DNA of 64,000 nucleotides from Pseudomonas asgharzadehiana (GCF_019139815.1 NZ_CP077079.1:3782001-3846000), one strand, 5' to 3'; shown: positions 1-10,298, counted from the stretch's first letter. Notes: a model not told the origin generated them from the letters alone. Numbers and translations are program-made.

Positions 1-1
1 C

Positions 2-286
2 TGGCCGGGCAATGTGCGGCAACTGCGCCATGTGTTGGCGTATGCCTGCGCGGTGTGTGAGGGCGGTACACTGCAACTGTCAGACTTGCCGATGGAGGTG
101 CGGGGCGAGTTGGTCGAGGCGCCGGCAGAACCGAGCGTCAGCCCGGAACGCCAGGTGGTGCTGGATGCGTTGATTCGGCATCGTTGGAAGCCGTTGCCGA
201 CGGCACAGGCGTTGGGGATTTCACGTGCAACGCTTTACAGACGGGTGAACCAACTGGGCATCGACATGCCTGGCAAGACCACCTGA
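2..286 (+). CDS. Sigma-54-dependent activator, C-terminal fragment
   Basis: This is the 3' end of a gene whose start lies before the window. The first visible residues, WPGNVRQL, are the conserved segment near the end of the AAA+ domain of sigma-54 (bEBP/NtrC-type) activators. A linker follows, and then a Fis-type helix-turn-helix (about the last 45 residues, with ALGISRATLYRRVNQLGI) up to the stop at 284-286. The protein would bind upstream sites and hydrolyse ATP to open sigma-54 promoters. The sensory domain and therefore the signal are outside the window. Family assignment is secure; the target genes are unknown. Confidence 0.9.
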   Translation, partial: WPGNVRQLRHVLAYACAVCEGGTLQLSDLPMEVRGELVEAPAEPSVSPERQVVLDALIRHRWKPLPTAQALGISRATLYRRVNQLGIDMPGKTT

Positions 287-725
287 CACAACGCGGTCAA
301 CCCTGTGGGAGGGGCGGTGCGACGATTCGACTTGCCCCCGATAGCCATAGGTATCTACACAACTCCCGATGAGCGAAAAATCTATAGCCAAGATGCTGTT
401 GTGGTGAGCGGGCTTGTCCCGCGCTGGGCTGCGCAGCAGCCCCAACAAGGACGCTACCGAATGTCAGGATTAACCGAGGCGCAGGTTTTAGGGTAGCTAC
501 GCAACCCAGCGCGGGACAAGCCCGCTCACCACAGAGAGGTTTTTCAGCTTTTAAAAGTTGTGTAAATACCTATGCCCGATAGTGGTGGGTCAGTCGATGT
601 ATCCCGTACCGACACACCGCGATCGGGGGCAGCCCCGTCCCACAGTGCCCCAGGGAACTTGTAAAAGTGCACGCGAATGCCTAGCTTATGCGCCCCCTGC
701 CCCTGCGCTTTAAGGCACTGCTCCC
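287..725. other. Gene-free region holding nested inverted repeats
   Basis: These 439 bases between the activator and the TonB receptor contain no convincing gene. Most of the stretch (303-645) is three concentric inverted repeats, described separately. The last 80 bases before 726 must hold the receptor promoter. I could not recognise a good Fur box there. Confidence 0.7.
303..645. repeat. Nested inverted-repeat composite (REP-like, possible MITE)
   Basis: Three inverted repeats are nested around one centre. The inner arms 401-428 and 505-532 are perfect 28-bp reverse complements (core GAGCGGGCTTGTCCCGCGC). The middle arms 346-364 and 556-574 match at 18 of 19 positions (CATAGGTATCTACACAACT). 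The outer arms at 303-345 and 621-645 are imperfect and resemble the CTGTGGGAGGGG REP family. The ~75-bp centre (429-504) has no clear coding content. The structure could be a composite of REP elements or a non-autonomous mobile element. Confidence 0.75.
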
Positions 726-2870
726 ATGGTTTTGCGTTTTCGTCCTGTCGTCACGTCACGTTTGGCCCTCGGCCTGCTGCTCAGCGGTGGGATCGGCAAC
801 AGCCTCGCGGAAAGCCTCGAACTGCCGGCGGTGAACGTCCAGGGCCAGGATGAATCGGGTTATCGCGTGGACACCGCCTCCGTCGGCGGCTTCAATGAGG
901 CGCCACTGCTGGATACCCCGGCGTCGATCACCGTGCTCAACGCCACCCTGATCAAGGACCAGCAGGCGCGCCTGCTCAGCGAAGTGCTGCGCAACGACGC
1001 GTCGGTGGGCGACAGCTACGCGCCGATTGGCTACTACGAGAACTTCGTGGTGCGCGGGTTCTCGCTGAACGCGGCCAGCAGCTACAAGATCAACGGGCGC
1101 ACCATCACTGGCGAGCAGAACGTCGCCCTGGAAAACAAGCAGCAAGTCGAAGTGCTCAAGGGCCTGGCGGGCCTGCAAAGCGGGATTTCAGAGCCCAGCG
1201 GCGTGATCAACTACGTGACCAAGCGCCCGGAAGATGTGCGCTCGGTGACGGTCTCCAGCGATGATCGTGGCAGCGGCTATATCGCCACCGACGTTGGCGG
1301 CTGGTTTGGCAGCGAGCAGCAATTGGGCTTGCGCGCCAACGTGGCCCATGAGGACCTCAATTCCTACGTGGAACACGCCAACGGCCAGCGCGACTTTGTG
1401 TCCCTGGCCTTCGACTGGAACATCAGCCCGGACGCCGTGCTGAAACTCGACGCCGAATACCAGAACAAGCAGCAACGCTCGGTGCCGGGTTACCAATTGC
1501 TCGGTGGCACCGAAGTGCCCCATGACGCCTCACCGAAGAAGCTGCTGGGCCATCAGAGCGGGTCCAAACAGGTCGGCATCGACTCGCTGAACCTCAACGG
1601 CAGTTTCGAGTACCGCTTCAGCGATCAGTGGAAAGGCAGTGTCAGCGCGGCGCGCAGCAAGGTGGTGATTGATGATTACAGTGCGTTTGCGTGGGGCGGT
1701 GACACCAGCGGTGTCGGCAATACCTTCACCCCGCAGGGCAATTACGACATCTACGACTACCGCAGCCCCGACGACACCCGCCGCGACGATGAAGTCCAGG
1801 CCGCCATGACCGGCCTGTTCGACACCGCCGGGCTGGGCCATGAACTGACCTTCGGCACCAGCGCATTTCGCCGGGTGATCGACAAGCGCAAGGCCGTCAA
1901 CGAGTGGCTCGGCAGCGGCAACATCGACGCCGACGCGCCGACGTTTGCGCCCGCCGACGTCCTGCTGAACCCAAGCCACCGCAGCCTCGACAGCCGCCAG
2001 TACGGCCTGTTCGTCACCGACCGCATTCGCTTCAACGAGCAATGGCAAACCCTGCTCGGCGGCCGCGAAGTGCGCCTGGATGAACAGGCCTTCGACAGCA
2101 CCGGCGACGAGACCCGCCATACCCGGCAATACGTGTTCCTGCCCCAGGCGTCGTTGATCTACAAGCCGATTGAGAGCATCTCGCTCTACACCAGCTACAG
2201 CAAGGGCCTGTCCCTGGGCGGTACCGCGCCGTGGTTCGCCAGCAACGCGGACGACACCCTGGCGCCGACCACCTCACGGCAGATCGAAGCCGGGGTCAAA
2301 TACGACTGGCGCCGCATCAGCTTCGCCGCTGCCGTGTTCCAGACGCGCCAGGCTTACCAGTACGCCAAGCCGGATGGCGCCGGCAACTTCACCTATGTGC
2401 AACAGGGCGAACAGAAAAACACCGGGCTGGAACTGTCGGCCAACGGCTGGGCCACCGAGCGTCTGCAGATCGCCACCAGCGTGGCGGCGATTCGCGCCCG
2501 CGTGAGCGGCAGCGGCACGCCGGCCTACGAAGAACACCAGGCGATCAACGTCCCCAAGCTGCGCGCCAGTGTGTACGCCGACTATGCCCTGCCGTGGTTC
2601 AACGGCTTGGCCGTGCTGGGCGGCGTGCAATACAGCGCCAAGAAGTACGCCAACCGCAGCGGCAATGTGGAGGTGGGGGATTATGCCGTGGTGAATGTCG
2701 GCAGCCGCTACACCAGCCGCGTCGAGGGGTATGAGACGGTATTTCGCCTGAGCGTCGATAATCTGTTCGACAAGCGCTACTGGCGCGACGCGGGCGAATA
2801 CATGGGCGATGATTACCTGTTCCAGGGCGCGCCGCTGACGGCGCGCCTGAGTGCCTCGGTCAACTTCTGA
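726..2870 (+). CDS. TonB-dependent siderophore receptor
   Basis: This 714-residue outer-membrane receptor would import a ferric siderophore using TonB-ExbBD energy. It has a signal peptide (about residues 1-28, ending near SLAES), a plug domain (about 45-160, with TPASITVLNATLIKDQ and the EVLKGLAGLQSG segment typical of siderophore receptors), and a long beta-barrel ending in the terminal aromatic residue of outer-membrane proteins (SASVNF). There is no N-terminal signalling extension, so no FecI/FecR-type trans-envelope signalling is expected. It overlaps the convergent MFS gene by 11 bp. The nearby exporter and AraC regulator suggest a siderophore-use locus. The ligand cannot be told from the sequence. 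Confidence 0.92.
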   Translation: MVLRFRPVVTSRLALGLLLSGGIGNSLAESLELPAVNVQGQDESGYRVDTASVGGFNEAPLLDTPASITVLNATLIKDQQARLLSEVLRNDASVGDSYAPIGYYENFVVRGFSLNAASSYKINGRTITGEQNVALENKQQVEVLKGLAGLQSGISEPSGVINYVTKRPEDVRSVTVSSDDRGSGYIATDVGGWFGSEQQLGLRANVAHEDLNSYVEHANGQRDFVSLAFDWNISPDAVLKLDAEYQNKQQRSVPGYQLLGGTEVPHDASPKKLLGHQSGSKQVGIDSLNLNGSFEYRFSDQWKGSVSAARSKVVIDDYSAFAWGGDTSGVGNTFTPQGNYDIYDYRSPDDTRRDDEVQAAMTGLFDTAGLGHELTFGTSAFRRVIDKRKAVNEWLGSGNIDADAPTFAPADVLLNPSHRSLDSRQYGLFVTDRIRFNEQWQTLLGGREVRLDEQAFDSTGDETRHTRQYVFLPQASLIYKPIESISLYTSYSKGLSLGGTAPWFASNADDTLAPTTSRQIEAGVKYDWRRISFAAAVFQTRQAYQYAKPDGAGNFTYVQQGEQKNTGLELSANGWATERLQIATSVAAIRARVSGSGTPAYEEHQAINVPKLRASVYADYALPWFNGLAVLGGVQYSAKKYANRSGNVEVGDYAVVNVGSRYTSRVEGYETVFRLSVDNLFDKRYWRDAGEYMGDDYLFQGAPLTARLSASVNF

Positions 2871-3990
2871 ACACACGCGGCGTTGCCAGGCACAGCGCCG
2901 TCATTGCGCATACCAGCAAGCTCCAACCCAGATCTTGCGCCCATGCCACCAGGGTCAGCCCGCCGCCAATCGCCAGGTAATACAACAAACCGAACACCGC
3001 TGCCGCCGTGCCCAAACGGTCGCGATAGGCCATCAACGCGGCCCCGAGCACGTTGGGGATCGCCATGCCGAACGCCAACACCACCAGCAGCATCGGCAAT
3101 ACGAATAACCCTGTGTGTTGCAGCGTCAGCACCAATAGGCTGCCCAATACGGCGATACCGGCCGCGGTCAGTACCAACTGATCGCCGTTCATCCCCCGCT
3201 TGAGCAACGCTTTGTTCAACCACGCCCCCAGCCCCGACCCCAAGGCCAACAGCACCCCGCTGTAGCCGAACTCGGCGGAGGACAACCCCTGTTGCGCGAA
3301 GATGAACGGCGCCACGCTGTAATAAGCGAACACGGCAATATTGAATACCGCCACCAGCCCGACCGAACACCATATGCCCAAGTCCTTGAACATCAGGCCC
3401 ACGGTTTTGTGCATTGAGGTGGCGGGCAGCGACGCCGGGCGCGTTTCCGGCAGGGCCCATACGCACCAGCCCCACAGGAGCAACACAAGTACCAACAAAC
3501 CGCAGAGCATGCCGCGATAACCGAATAACTGCACCAAAACCGCGCCGCTGAACAAACCAATCGCCGGGCTGGCGGCCATGGCAATGCCCACCACGGAAAA
3601 CACCTGGGCCAGTTCCGGCCCATGGAAGCGGTCGCGCAACACCGTTTGCGTGACCACCGACGCCACCGCAGCGCCAAAAGCCGCCAACGCCTGGGCCAAG
3701 AGCAGGCCTGTGAAGGTGCTGACGCTCAAGGCCAACACCGACGCGCACGCGTATAGCGTCAGCCCGGCCAGCATGACCGGGCGGCGCCCAAGGTGATCAC
3801 ACGCCCGCCCCCACACCACAACACCCAGGGCAAAGGCCAGGAAATAGACCGACAGCGTCTGCCCCGCACGCTCGGGCCCCACCGCAAAGGCCTGGCCAAT
3901 ATCGCCGAGGGCGGGGCTGTAGAGGGTTTGGGCCAGTTGCGGAAACATCAGCAACGCCACCGCCAGGACCAGTAGATTTTTGAGGGTCAT
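2860..3990 (-). CDS. MFS transporter (DHA1/Bcr-CflA-like exporter)
   Basis: This is a 376-residue major facilitator with about 12 predicted membrane segments. It has the loop 2-3 motif GRACDHLGRRPVML, typical of drug/metabolite exporters of the DHA1 family. I chose the start at MTLKNLLVLA (3990) because the upstream 18 residues in frame are not membrane-like and the divergent regulator starts at 4089. A divergent AraC regulator next to an exporter is the arrangement of NimR/NimT-type pairs. Next to a siderophore receptor, it could instead export a siderophore or recycle one. Family is sure; substrate is unknown. Confidence 0.85.
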   Translation of the reverse strand: MTLKNLLVLAVALLMFPQLAQTLYSPALGDIGQAFAVGPERAGQTLSVYFLAFALGVVVWGRACDHLGRRPVMLAGLTLYACASVLALSVSTFTGLLLAQALAAFGAAVASVVTQTVLRDRFHGPELAQVFSVVGIAMAASPAIGLFSGAVLVQLFGYRGMLCGLLVLVLLLWGWCVWALPETRPASLPATSMHKTVGLMFKDLGIWCSVGLVAVFNIAVFAYYSVAPFIFAQQGLSSAEFGYSGVLLALGSGLGAWLNKALLKRGMNGDQLVLTAAGIAVLGSLLVLTLQHTGLFVLPMLLVVLAFGMAIPNVLGAALMAYRDRLGTAAAVFGLLYYLAIGGGLTLVAWAQDLGWSLLVCAMTALCLATPRVFRS

Positions 3991-4061
3991 CGACGCGTCC
4001 TTCCAGGAAAATAGTGGAAGAATTTTAAACAGCGTCGAATGCACTATTATCCGGACTTCGA

Positions 4062-4077
4062 CATTTTATCGATGAAA
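4062..4077. promoter_or_regulatory. Candidate operator in MFS/araC divergent gap
   Basis: ATTTTATCGATGAAAT is a 16-bp palindrome with one wobble position, centred on ATCGAT. It lies 11 bp before the AraC start in the ~98-bp divergent gap. Position and symmetry suggest a binding site for the adjacent regulator. No second copy was seen. Confidence 0.3.
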
Positions 4078-4088
4078 TCGGACAACTT

Positions 4089-4859
4089 ATGGCCTGGCTC
4101 GCCGCCGACGCATCTTTCGATCCCGACCACCTGGCTGCGCCGGTTATCGGGATCGCTGCCCTCTTGGGTGATCACGATTCCGGGTTGCACCAACACCAGC
4201 GTGGGCAGCTGCTGTTCACCCGTGAGGGCTGCACGCGCATCACCCTGGACAACCAGCTGTGCCTGCTGCCACCCACCCGTGCAGCCTGGATCCCCTGCGG
4301 GTTGCCGCACCGTGCGGTGATGCAGCGGACCGTGGATTATCGTTCGGTGTACTTGAGCCCTGCATTGGCGCGGCAGTTGCCGTCCCAGGTTCGGGTGATC
4401 GAGGTCAGCCCATTGCTGCGGGCGGTGTTGGAGCCGATAGCGATGGCGGCGTTCGATACCGATTGGTCCCGCGGCCGATATGCCCATCTGCTGGCGCTGT
4501 GCCTGAGCGAGATCTGCGACGCCGCCGAGCAACCGATGCTGCTGCCCCTGCCCCAGGACAAACGCCTGGCCCCATTGATGAGCAGCCTCGACACCTTGCC
4601 GCCCTCGTTGCAGGCCCTGGAACAGCAAGTAGGCGCCAGCGCCAAGACCATCGGCCGGATTTTCCAACGGGAAACCGGCCTGGGGTACCAGCAATGGCGT
4701 CAGCAGTGGCGACTGATGCGGGTCATCGAGCTGCTCGCCACCGGGCGCAGTATCAGCTACTGCGCCTTTGAGCTGGGCTTTACCAGCGACAGCGCGTTGA
4801 TCGCTTTTTTCAAGCACATGACCGGCACCACGCCACGGGGTTATTTCAAAGCCCGTTGA
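4089..4859 (+). CDS. AraC-family transcriptional regulator (cupin type)
   Basis: This 256-residue regulator has an N-terminal cupin-like ligand domain (HQHQRGQLLFTREGCTRI, IPCGLPHRAV) and a C-terminal AraC DNA-binding domain (about 150-256) with two helix-turn-helices. The second contains CAFELGFTSDSALIAFFKHMTGTTPRGY. The architecture matches NimR/YeaM-type regulators that control a divergent exporter, so the MFS gene at 2860-3990 is the probable target. The inducer is unknown. Confidence 0.88.
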   Translation: MAWLAADASFDPDHLAAPVIGIAALLGDHDSGLHQHQRGQLLFTREGCTRITLDNQLCLLPPTRAAWIPCGLPHRAVMQRTVDYRSVYLSPALARQLPSQVRVIEVSPLLRAVLEPIAMAAFDTDWSRGRYAHLLALCLSEICDAAEQPMLLPLPQDKRLAPLMSSLDTLPPSLQALEQQVGASAKTIGRIFQRETGLGYQQWRQQWRLMRVIELLATGRSISYCAFELGFTSDSALIAFFKHMTGTTPRGYFKAR

Positions 4860-4863
4860 TGGC

Positions 4864-5301
4864 TTACTTGGGCATTTTGCGAAACCCCACCGCCAAGCGG
4901 TTCCAGCTGTTGATAGTGGCGATGGCCACGCTCAGGTCGATCTGCTCCTGGGCGTTGAACTCGGCGGCCAGTGCATTGAAATCTTCGTCCGGTGCATGGG
5001 TGTGGCTGATCAGCGTCAGGCTCTCGGCCCAGGCCAGTGCAGCGCGTTCACGTGGGGTGAAAAACGGCGTCTCCCGCCAGGCTGACAAGGTGTACAGGCG
5101 GCGCTCGGTTTCCCCGCCCTTGCGCGCATCGGCGGTGTGCATGTCCAGGCAGAAGGCACAGCCGTTGATCTGGGAGACCCGCAGGCGGATCAGTTCCAAC
5201 AGAGGCAGCTCGATGGACAGTTTGCCGACGGCGGCTTCCAGGGCGAGCATGGCTTTCATGGCGTCGGGCGAAGCGGTGTAGAAGTCGGTACGGGGTTGCA
5301 T
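4864..5301 (-). CDS. Carboxymuconolactone decarboxylase / AhpD-like protein
   Basis: This 145-residue protein of the AhpD-like fold has the redox motif C48-x2-C51-x3-H55 (INGCAFCLDMH) seen in alkylhydroperoxidase family members. Such proteins reduce peroxides or act as disulfide relays; the exact substrate is unknown. The start at MQPRTDFY is supported by a GAGGAG ribosome site 7 bases upstream, in preference to an ATG five codons earlier. It lies tail to tail with the AraC gene, only 4 bp away, and 218 bp from divergent dnr. The two genes need not be functionally linked. Confidence 0.88.
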   Translation of the reverse strand: MQPRTDFYTASPDAMKAMLALEAAVGKLSIELPLLELIRLRVSQINGCAFCLDMHTADARKGGETERRLYTLSAWRETPFFTPRERAALAWAESLTLISHTHAPDEDFNALAAEFNAQEQIDLSVAIATINSWNRLAVGFRKMPK

Positions 5302-5519
5302 GGTGATACTCCTCAAGGGTGATAACTGGGGGCTAGGTTAGCCAGCGGTGAGGGCGCGAGAAATAGCCAATTCCAGCGAAGATGAGGTGACCAATGGCGC
5401 CGGTTTTTTCGCGGCCATATCGGTTTGTGTGCCTAACGCGCGCGCCGTAAGAGGTACCCCCACAGAGGCATATCCCCACGCGCGGGTCGCGCTCTACCAT
5501 GCCGACCACGGAGGCTCCC

Positions 5520-6200
5520 ATGCTTACTCATCCCAACATCGTCCTGACCCTGCGCCGTCATCATCTGTTCAGCCAGCTCCCGGAAAAAACCTTCCAGGAT
5601 GTGTGTACGCTGGCCAATCTCAAGCGCCTGCCCAACCACACCCCGCTGATGCACCAGGGCGACCCGGCCGAGCGGTTCTTCCTGCTGGTCAGCGGCCAGA
5701 TCAAACTGCACCGCGTCACCGGCGAAGGCCAGGAGCACCTGGTGGAAGTCATCCATCCCGGCCAGACGTTCGCCGAAGCCCTGCTGTTCACCCAGGCCAA
5801 GACCTATCCGGTCAGCGCCACCGCGCTCAAGGACTGCGTGCTGGTGAGTATCGAGGGCCAGCACTACCGACGCGCCCTGGAAGACCAACCGAAAATCTGC
5901 CTGGCGATCCTGGCCAGCATGAGCATTCATTTGCACCAACGCCTCAAGGACATTGACACCCTGACCCTGGCCAATGCCAGCCGCCGAGTGATCAATTTCA
6001 TGTTCCAGGAGCGCGACAACCTCAGCGGCGACGTGGTGTTGCAAGTGCCCAAGCGCCTGGTGGCATCGAAGCTGGGCATCCAGCCGGAGACGTTATCGCG
6101 GATCCTGCACCGGCTGGTGGACAGTGGCCTGATCGAAGTACAGCGGCGCACCATCCGCATCCTCAGCGAGGACGGGTTAATGGCCTATCAAGCCAACTGA
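5520..6200 (+). CDS. dnr: Crp/Fnr-family regulator of denitrification, DNR
   Basis: This 226-residue regulator has a cyclic-nucleotide-binding-fold sensor domain (about 1-130), a long dimerisation helix, and a C-terminal winged helix with recognition helix IQPETLSRILHRL, nearly the same as in P. aeruginosa DNR. It lacks the N-terminal cysteines of ANR/FNR, so it should sense NO through heme rather than O2 through an Fe-S cluster. It activates nir/nor promoters at TTGAT-N4-ATCAA sites. A GGAGG site 6 bases before 5520 supports that start over the ATG at 5499. Its 3' end overlaps convergent norF by 24 bp. No FNR box was seen in the 218 bp upstream. Confidence 0.9.
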   Translation: MLTHPNIVLTLRRHHLFSQLPEKTFQDVCTLANLKRLPNHTPLMHQGDPAERFFLLVSGQIKLHRVTGEGQEHLVEVIHPGQTFAEALLFTQAKTYPVSATALKDCVLVSIEGQHYRRALEDQPKICLAILASMSIHLHQRLKDIDTLTLANASRRVINFMFQERDNLSGDVVLQVPKRLVASKLGIQPETLSRILHRLVDSGLIEVQRRTIRILSEDGLMAYQAN

Positions 6201-6425
6201 TATCCCCACCAGCAATACCAGCAGCCAACCCCAGCCCAACAGCAGCGCACGCCACCGCCGAGGCGCATGCCGCAGTTCCATGAAACCGTCGACAATCACC
6301 CACGCCTTGACCACCGCCAGCAGCAAGACGGCCCACCCGCCGCCGGAAGCACCCGCCAGGACCGTGCCCACGCTCAACCCGACCAACCCCAGCCAACACG
6401 CCACCAACCCCCAAAAAGCCGTCAT
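6177..6425 (-). CDS. norF: NorF-like small membrane protein (cytochrome oxidase subunit IV-like)
   Basis: This 82-residue protein is almost all hydrophobic, with three membrane segments, as in the prokaryotic cytochrome c oxidase subunit IV / NorF family. NorF is needed for full nitric oxide reductase activity in some denitrifiers. It follows norE by 7 bp and closes the nirQ-norE-norF operon. Its end overlaps dnr by 24 bp on the other strand. Assignment rests on size, membrane topology and context more than on specific motifs. Confidence 0.75.
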   Translation of the reverse strand: MTAFWGLVACWLGLVGLSVGTVLAGASGGGWAVLLLAVVKAWVIVDGFMELRHAPRRWRALLLGWGWLLVLLVGISVGLIGH

Positions 6426-6432
6426 CGCGCCC

Positions 6433-6996
6433 TCACCCCATCACATACACCACGGGAAACAACACCACCCACACCAGATCGACCATGTGCCAATACAACA
6501 CGCCGGACTCCACGCCACCGACCGAGAGGCCCCCACGCCAACAGCCCAGCGCCAGCCACCCCAGAATCAGCATTCCCAGCAGCACATGCAGGAAATGAAA
6601 GCCGGTGAGTACCCAGTACAAGGTAAAAAACCGGCTGTGCTCCATCCCCAACCCGGCAGCGGCCAGGTGGCCGTACTCGGCCAGTTTGATCAGCGCATAC
6701 AGCAACGCCGCCAACAACGCCGCCACGAATAAGCCGGCGCCGCGCCTTGGGCAGCCCTGGCGTACCTGCTGCAGCGCCAATGCCGCGAGCAACCCGGCGG
6801 TCAGCAGGCTCAGGGTCATCGCCAGCCCGGTAGAGGTGTCCAACTGCGCATGGCCTTCGGCAAAGACCTGCGGGGCCAACAGCCGGGCGGTGGCAAACGC
6901 GAGGATCAGCAGCGCAAATACAGTCAGTTCGGCGAGGATGAACAACCACATCGCCAGGTCCCCAGGCAAGCGTCGGGGCTCAGGCAAAGTGCACAT
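6433..6996 (-). CDS. norE: NorE, cytochrome c oxidase subunit III-like protein
   Basis: This 187-residue membrane protein of the heme-copper oxidase subunit III family has about five helices. It has the GFHFLHVLLGM segment and the C-terminal WHMVDLVWVVLFPVVYV typical of subunit III. In denitrifiers NorE accompanies nitric oxide reductase and probably helps its assembly or stability. It starts inside the last codons of nirQ (17-bp overlap), so the two are probably translationally coupled. The catalytic subunits NorC and NorB are not in this window. Confidence 0.85.
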   Translation of the reverse strand: MCTLPEPRRLPGDLAMWLFILAELTVFALLILAFATARLLAPQVFAEGHAQLDTSTGLAMTLSLLTAGLLAALALQQVRQGCPRRGAGLFVAALLAALLYALIKLAEYGHLAAAGLGMEHSRFFTLYWVLTGFHFLHVLLGMLILGWLALGCWRGGLSVGGVESGVLYWHMVDLVWVVLFPVVYVMG

Positions 6997-7756
6997 CCAC
7001 CACGTCCATCAGCGCCGCGACGGTGTGAGGGTCATCACTCAGGGCTTGGGCCAGGCACGCCAGGCAGGCGTCGCGCGGCGGCATGCCCGCAGCGATCAGG
7101 CGGGCGGTGAAGATCAGCAGGCGTGTGGAGGCAACCTCCTCCAGGTCGTGTTGGTCGAGACGGCGCAAGGCCCGGCCCAACCGCACGACCTCACCCGCCA
7201 GCGCGGTGTCCACCTGGGCCTCACGAGCCACGATGTGCGTTTCCAGTTCCGCCGCCGGGTAGTCGAAACGCATGGCGACAAAGCGCTGGCGAGTGCTGGG
7301 TTTCATGCCCTTGAGCAGGTTCTGGTAACCGGGGTTATAGGACACCACCAGCATGAACGACGGCGGTGCCTTGACCACCTCACCGGTGCGTTCCAGGTAC
7401 AACTCGCGGCGATCATCGGCCACCGGGTGCAGCACCACGGCGGTGTCCTGGCGCGCTTCCACCACTTCGTCCAGGTAGCAGATGCCGCCTTCGCGCACGG
7501 CGCGGGTCAGTGGGCCGTCCTGCCACCAGGTGCCCTGGGTGCCGATGAGATGGCGACCCACCAGGTCGGCGGCGCTCAAGTCGTCGTGGCAGGCCACGGT
7601 GTACAGCGCCAGGTTGAGACGGTGCGCCATGTGCTGCACGAAACGGGTTTTGCCGCAGCCGGTGGGGCCCTTGATCAGCACCGGCATACGGTGGTGCCAG
7701 GCGTGTTCAAACAGCTGCTGTTCGTTGGCCAGCGGTTGATAGAAAGGCTCAGTCAT
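6980..7756 (-). CDS. nirQ: NirQ/NorQ MoxR-type AAA+ ATPase
   Basis: This 258-residue AAA+ chaperone activates nitrite and nitric oxide reductases after assembly, normally with the VWA partner NorD. Walker A is GPTGCGKT (residues 30-37). Walker B is ICYLDEVVEA, and a sensor region with VVSYNPGYQ follows. P. aeruginosa NirQ is of the same length. I chose MTEPFYQPLA (7756) as start; the upstream in-frame residues run into the divergent promoter. It is transcribed divergently from nirS, and the FNR box at 7834-7847 can serve both. The partner norD is missing from the visible cluster. Confidence 0.92.
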   Translation of the reverse strand: MTEPFYQPLANEQQLFEHAWHHRMPVLIKGPTGCGKTRFVQHMAHRLNLALYTVACHDDLSAADLVGRHLIGTQGTWWQDGPLTRAVREGGICYLDEVVEARQDTAVVLHPVADDRRELYLERTGEVVKAPPSFMLVVSYNPGYQNLLKGMKPSTRQRFVAMRFDYPAAELETHIVAREAQVDTALAGEVVRLGRALRRLDQHDLEEVASTRLLIFTARLIAAGMPPRDACLACLAQALSDDPHTVAALMDVVDVHFA

Positions 7757-7833
7757 TAGCGTTTTCCAAAGCGGGTTTGACCGCCACGCTAAGGGCGCCT
7801 GCGACAACCTGGCAAGCGCTACCCGAGGCAAAC

Positions 7834-7847
7834 TTGATCGCCGTCAA
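7834..7847. promoter_or_regulatory. ANR/DNR (FNR-type) box between nirQ and nirS
   Basis: TTGATCGCCGTCAA fits the consensus TTGAT-N4-ATCAA with one mismatch. It lies in the nirQ/nirS divergent gap, centred 111 bp before the nirS start and 84 bp before the nirQ start. This is a position from which DNR could activate nirS and possibly both genes under low oxygen and NO. Confidence 0.8.
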
Positions 7848-7939
7848 GCGAGCATTGCAACGCTGCGCCATAGTCTGGCCGGGCACTAAGAACCTGCGCC
7901 CCGCACCCTGTTGTGCGGCATCGCAAAGGTCTTGCCTGA

Positions 7940-9625
<1,686 letters not shown>

Positions 9626-9649
9626 GCCCCATCAACACGAGGTCTCCCC

Positions 9650-9964
9650 ATGAAAAATAGGCTCCTGGCACTGCTGGTATCCGCCGCCGCGCTCAGCCTG
9701 CAACCGGCGCTGGCGCAAGACGGCCTGGCATTGTTCAACAGCAAACCCTGCGCCGCCTGCCACAGCGTCGACAGCAAGCGGGTCGGCCCGGCGTTGAAAG
9801 ACGTCGCGCAAAAGAACACCGGTGTGAAGGACGCCGCCACCACCCTGGCCAGCCATATCAAGAACGGCACCCAGGGCAATTGGGGGCCTATCCCGATGCC
9901 GCCGAACCCGGTGACGGACGACGAAGCCAAGGTGTTGGCCGAGTGGATCCTGAGCCTGAAATAA
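9650..9964 (+). CDS. nirM: Cytochrome c551 NirM
   Basis: This 104-residue periplasmic cytochrome c551 is an electron donor to NirS. It has a signal peptide ending near LAQD (about 22 residues), heme motif CAACH (34-38) and the axial methionine in IPMPPNPV. The mature part of about 82 residues is the classic Pseudomonas c551 size. It starts 24 bp after nirS with a GAGGTCTCCCC-ATG site. Confidence 0.96.
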   Translation: MKNRLLALLVSAAALSLQPALAQDGLALFNSKPCAACHSVDSKRVGPALKDVAQKNTGVKDAATTLASHIKNGTQGNWGPIPMPPNPVTDDEAKVLAEWILSLK

Positions 9965-9980
9965 GCACGAGGAGCGCGCC

Positions 9981-10298
9981 ATGCAAGCATCAATAATCGG
10001 TACCGCCATGGCGCTGCTCCTGCTGATTGCCACACGGGCAGCCGCGACACCCGACGCTGCCCGCCTTGAGCACCTGCTGACCCAGGACTGTGGCGCCTGC
10101 CACGGCCTCTACCTCACCGGCGGCCTGGGCCCGGCGCTGACGCCCCAGGCCTTGGCCGGGCAAAGCCGCGACAGCTTGATCGCCACCGTCACTGACGGCC
10201 GCCCCACCCGCGCGATGCCGGGCTGGGCGCCATTGCTCAGCACGGACGACATCGCCTGGCTGGTCGACCGCCTCTTGCAAGGAAGCCCGGCACCATGA
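9981..10298 (+). CDS. nirC: NirC, small c-type cytochrome
   Basis: This 105-residue exported c-type cytochrome has a signal peptide (about 1-22) and heme motif CGACH (37-41). NirC can donate electrons to NirS and has been linked to maturation of the d1 heme. It lies between nirM and nirF as in P. aeruginosa and overlaps the nirF start by 4 bp (ATGA). Confidence 0.92.
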   Translation: MQASIIGTAMALLLLIATRAAATPDAARLEHLLTQDCGACHGLYLTGGLGPALTPQALAGQSRDSLIATVTDGRPTRAMPGWAPLLSTDDIAWLVDRLLQGSPAP

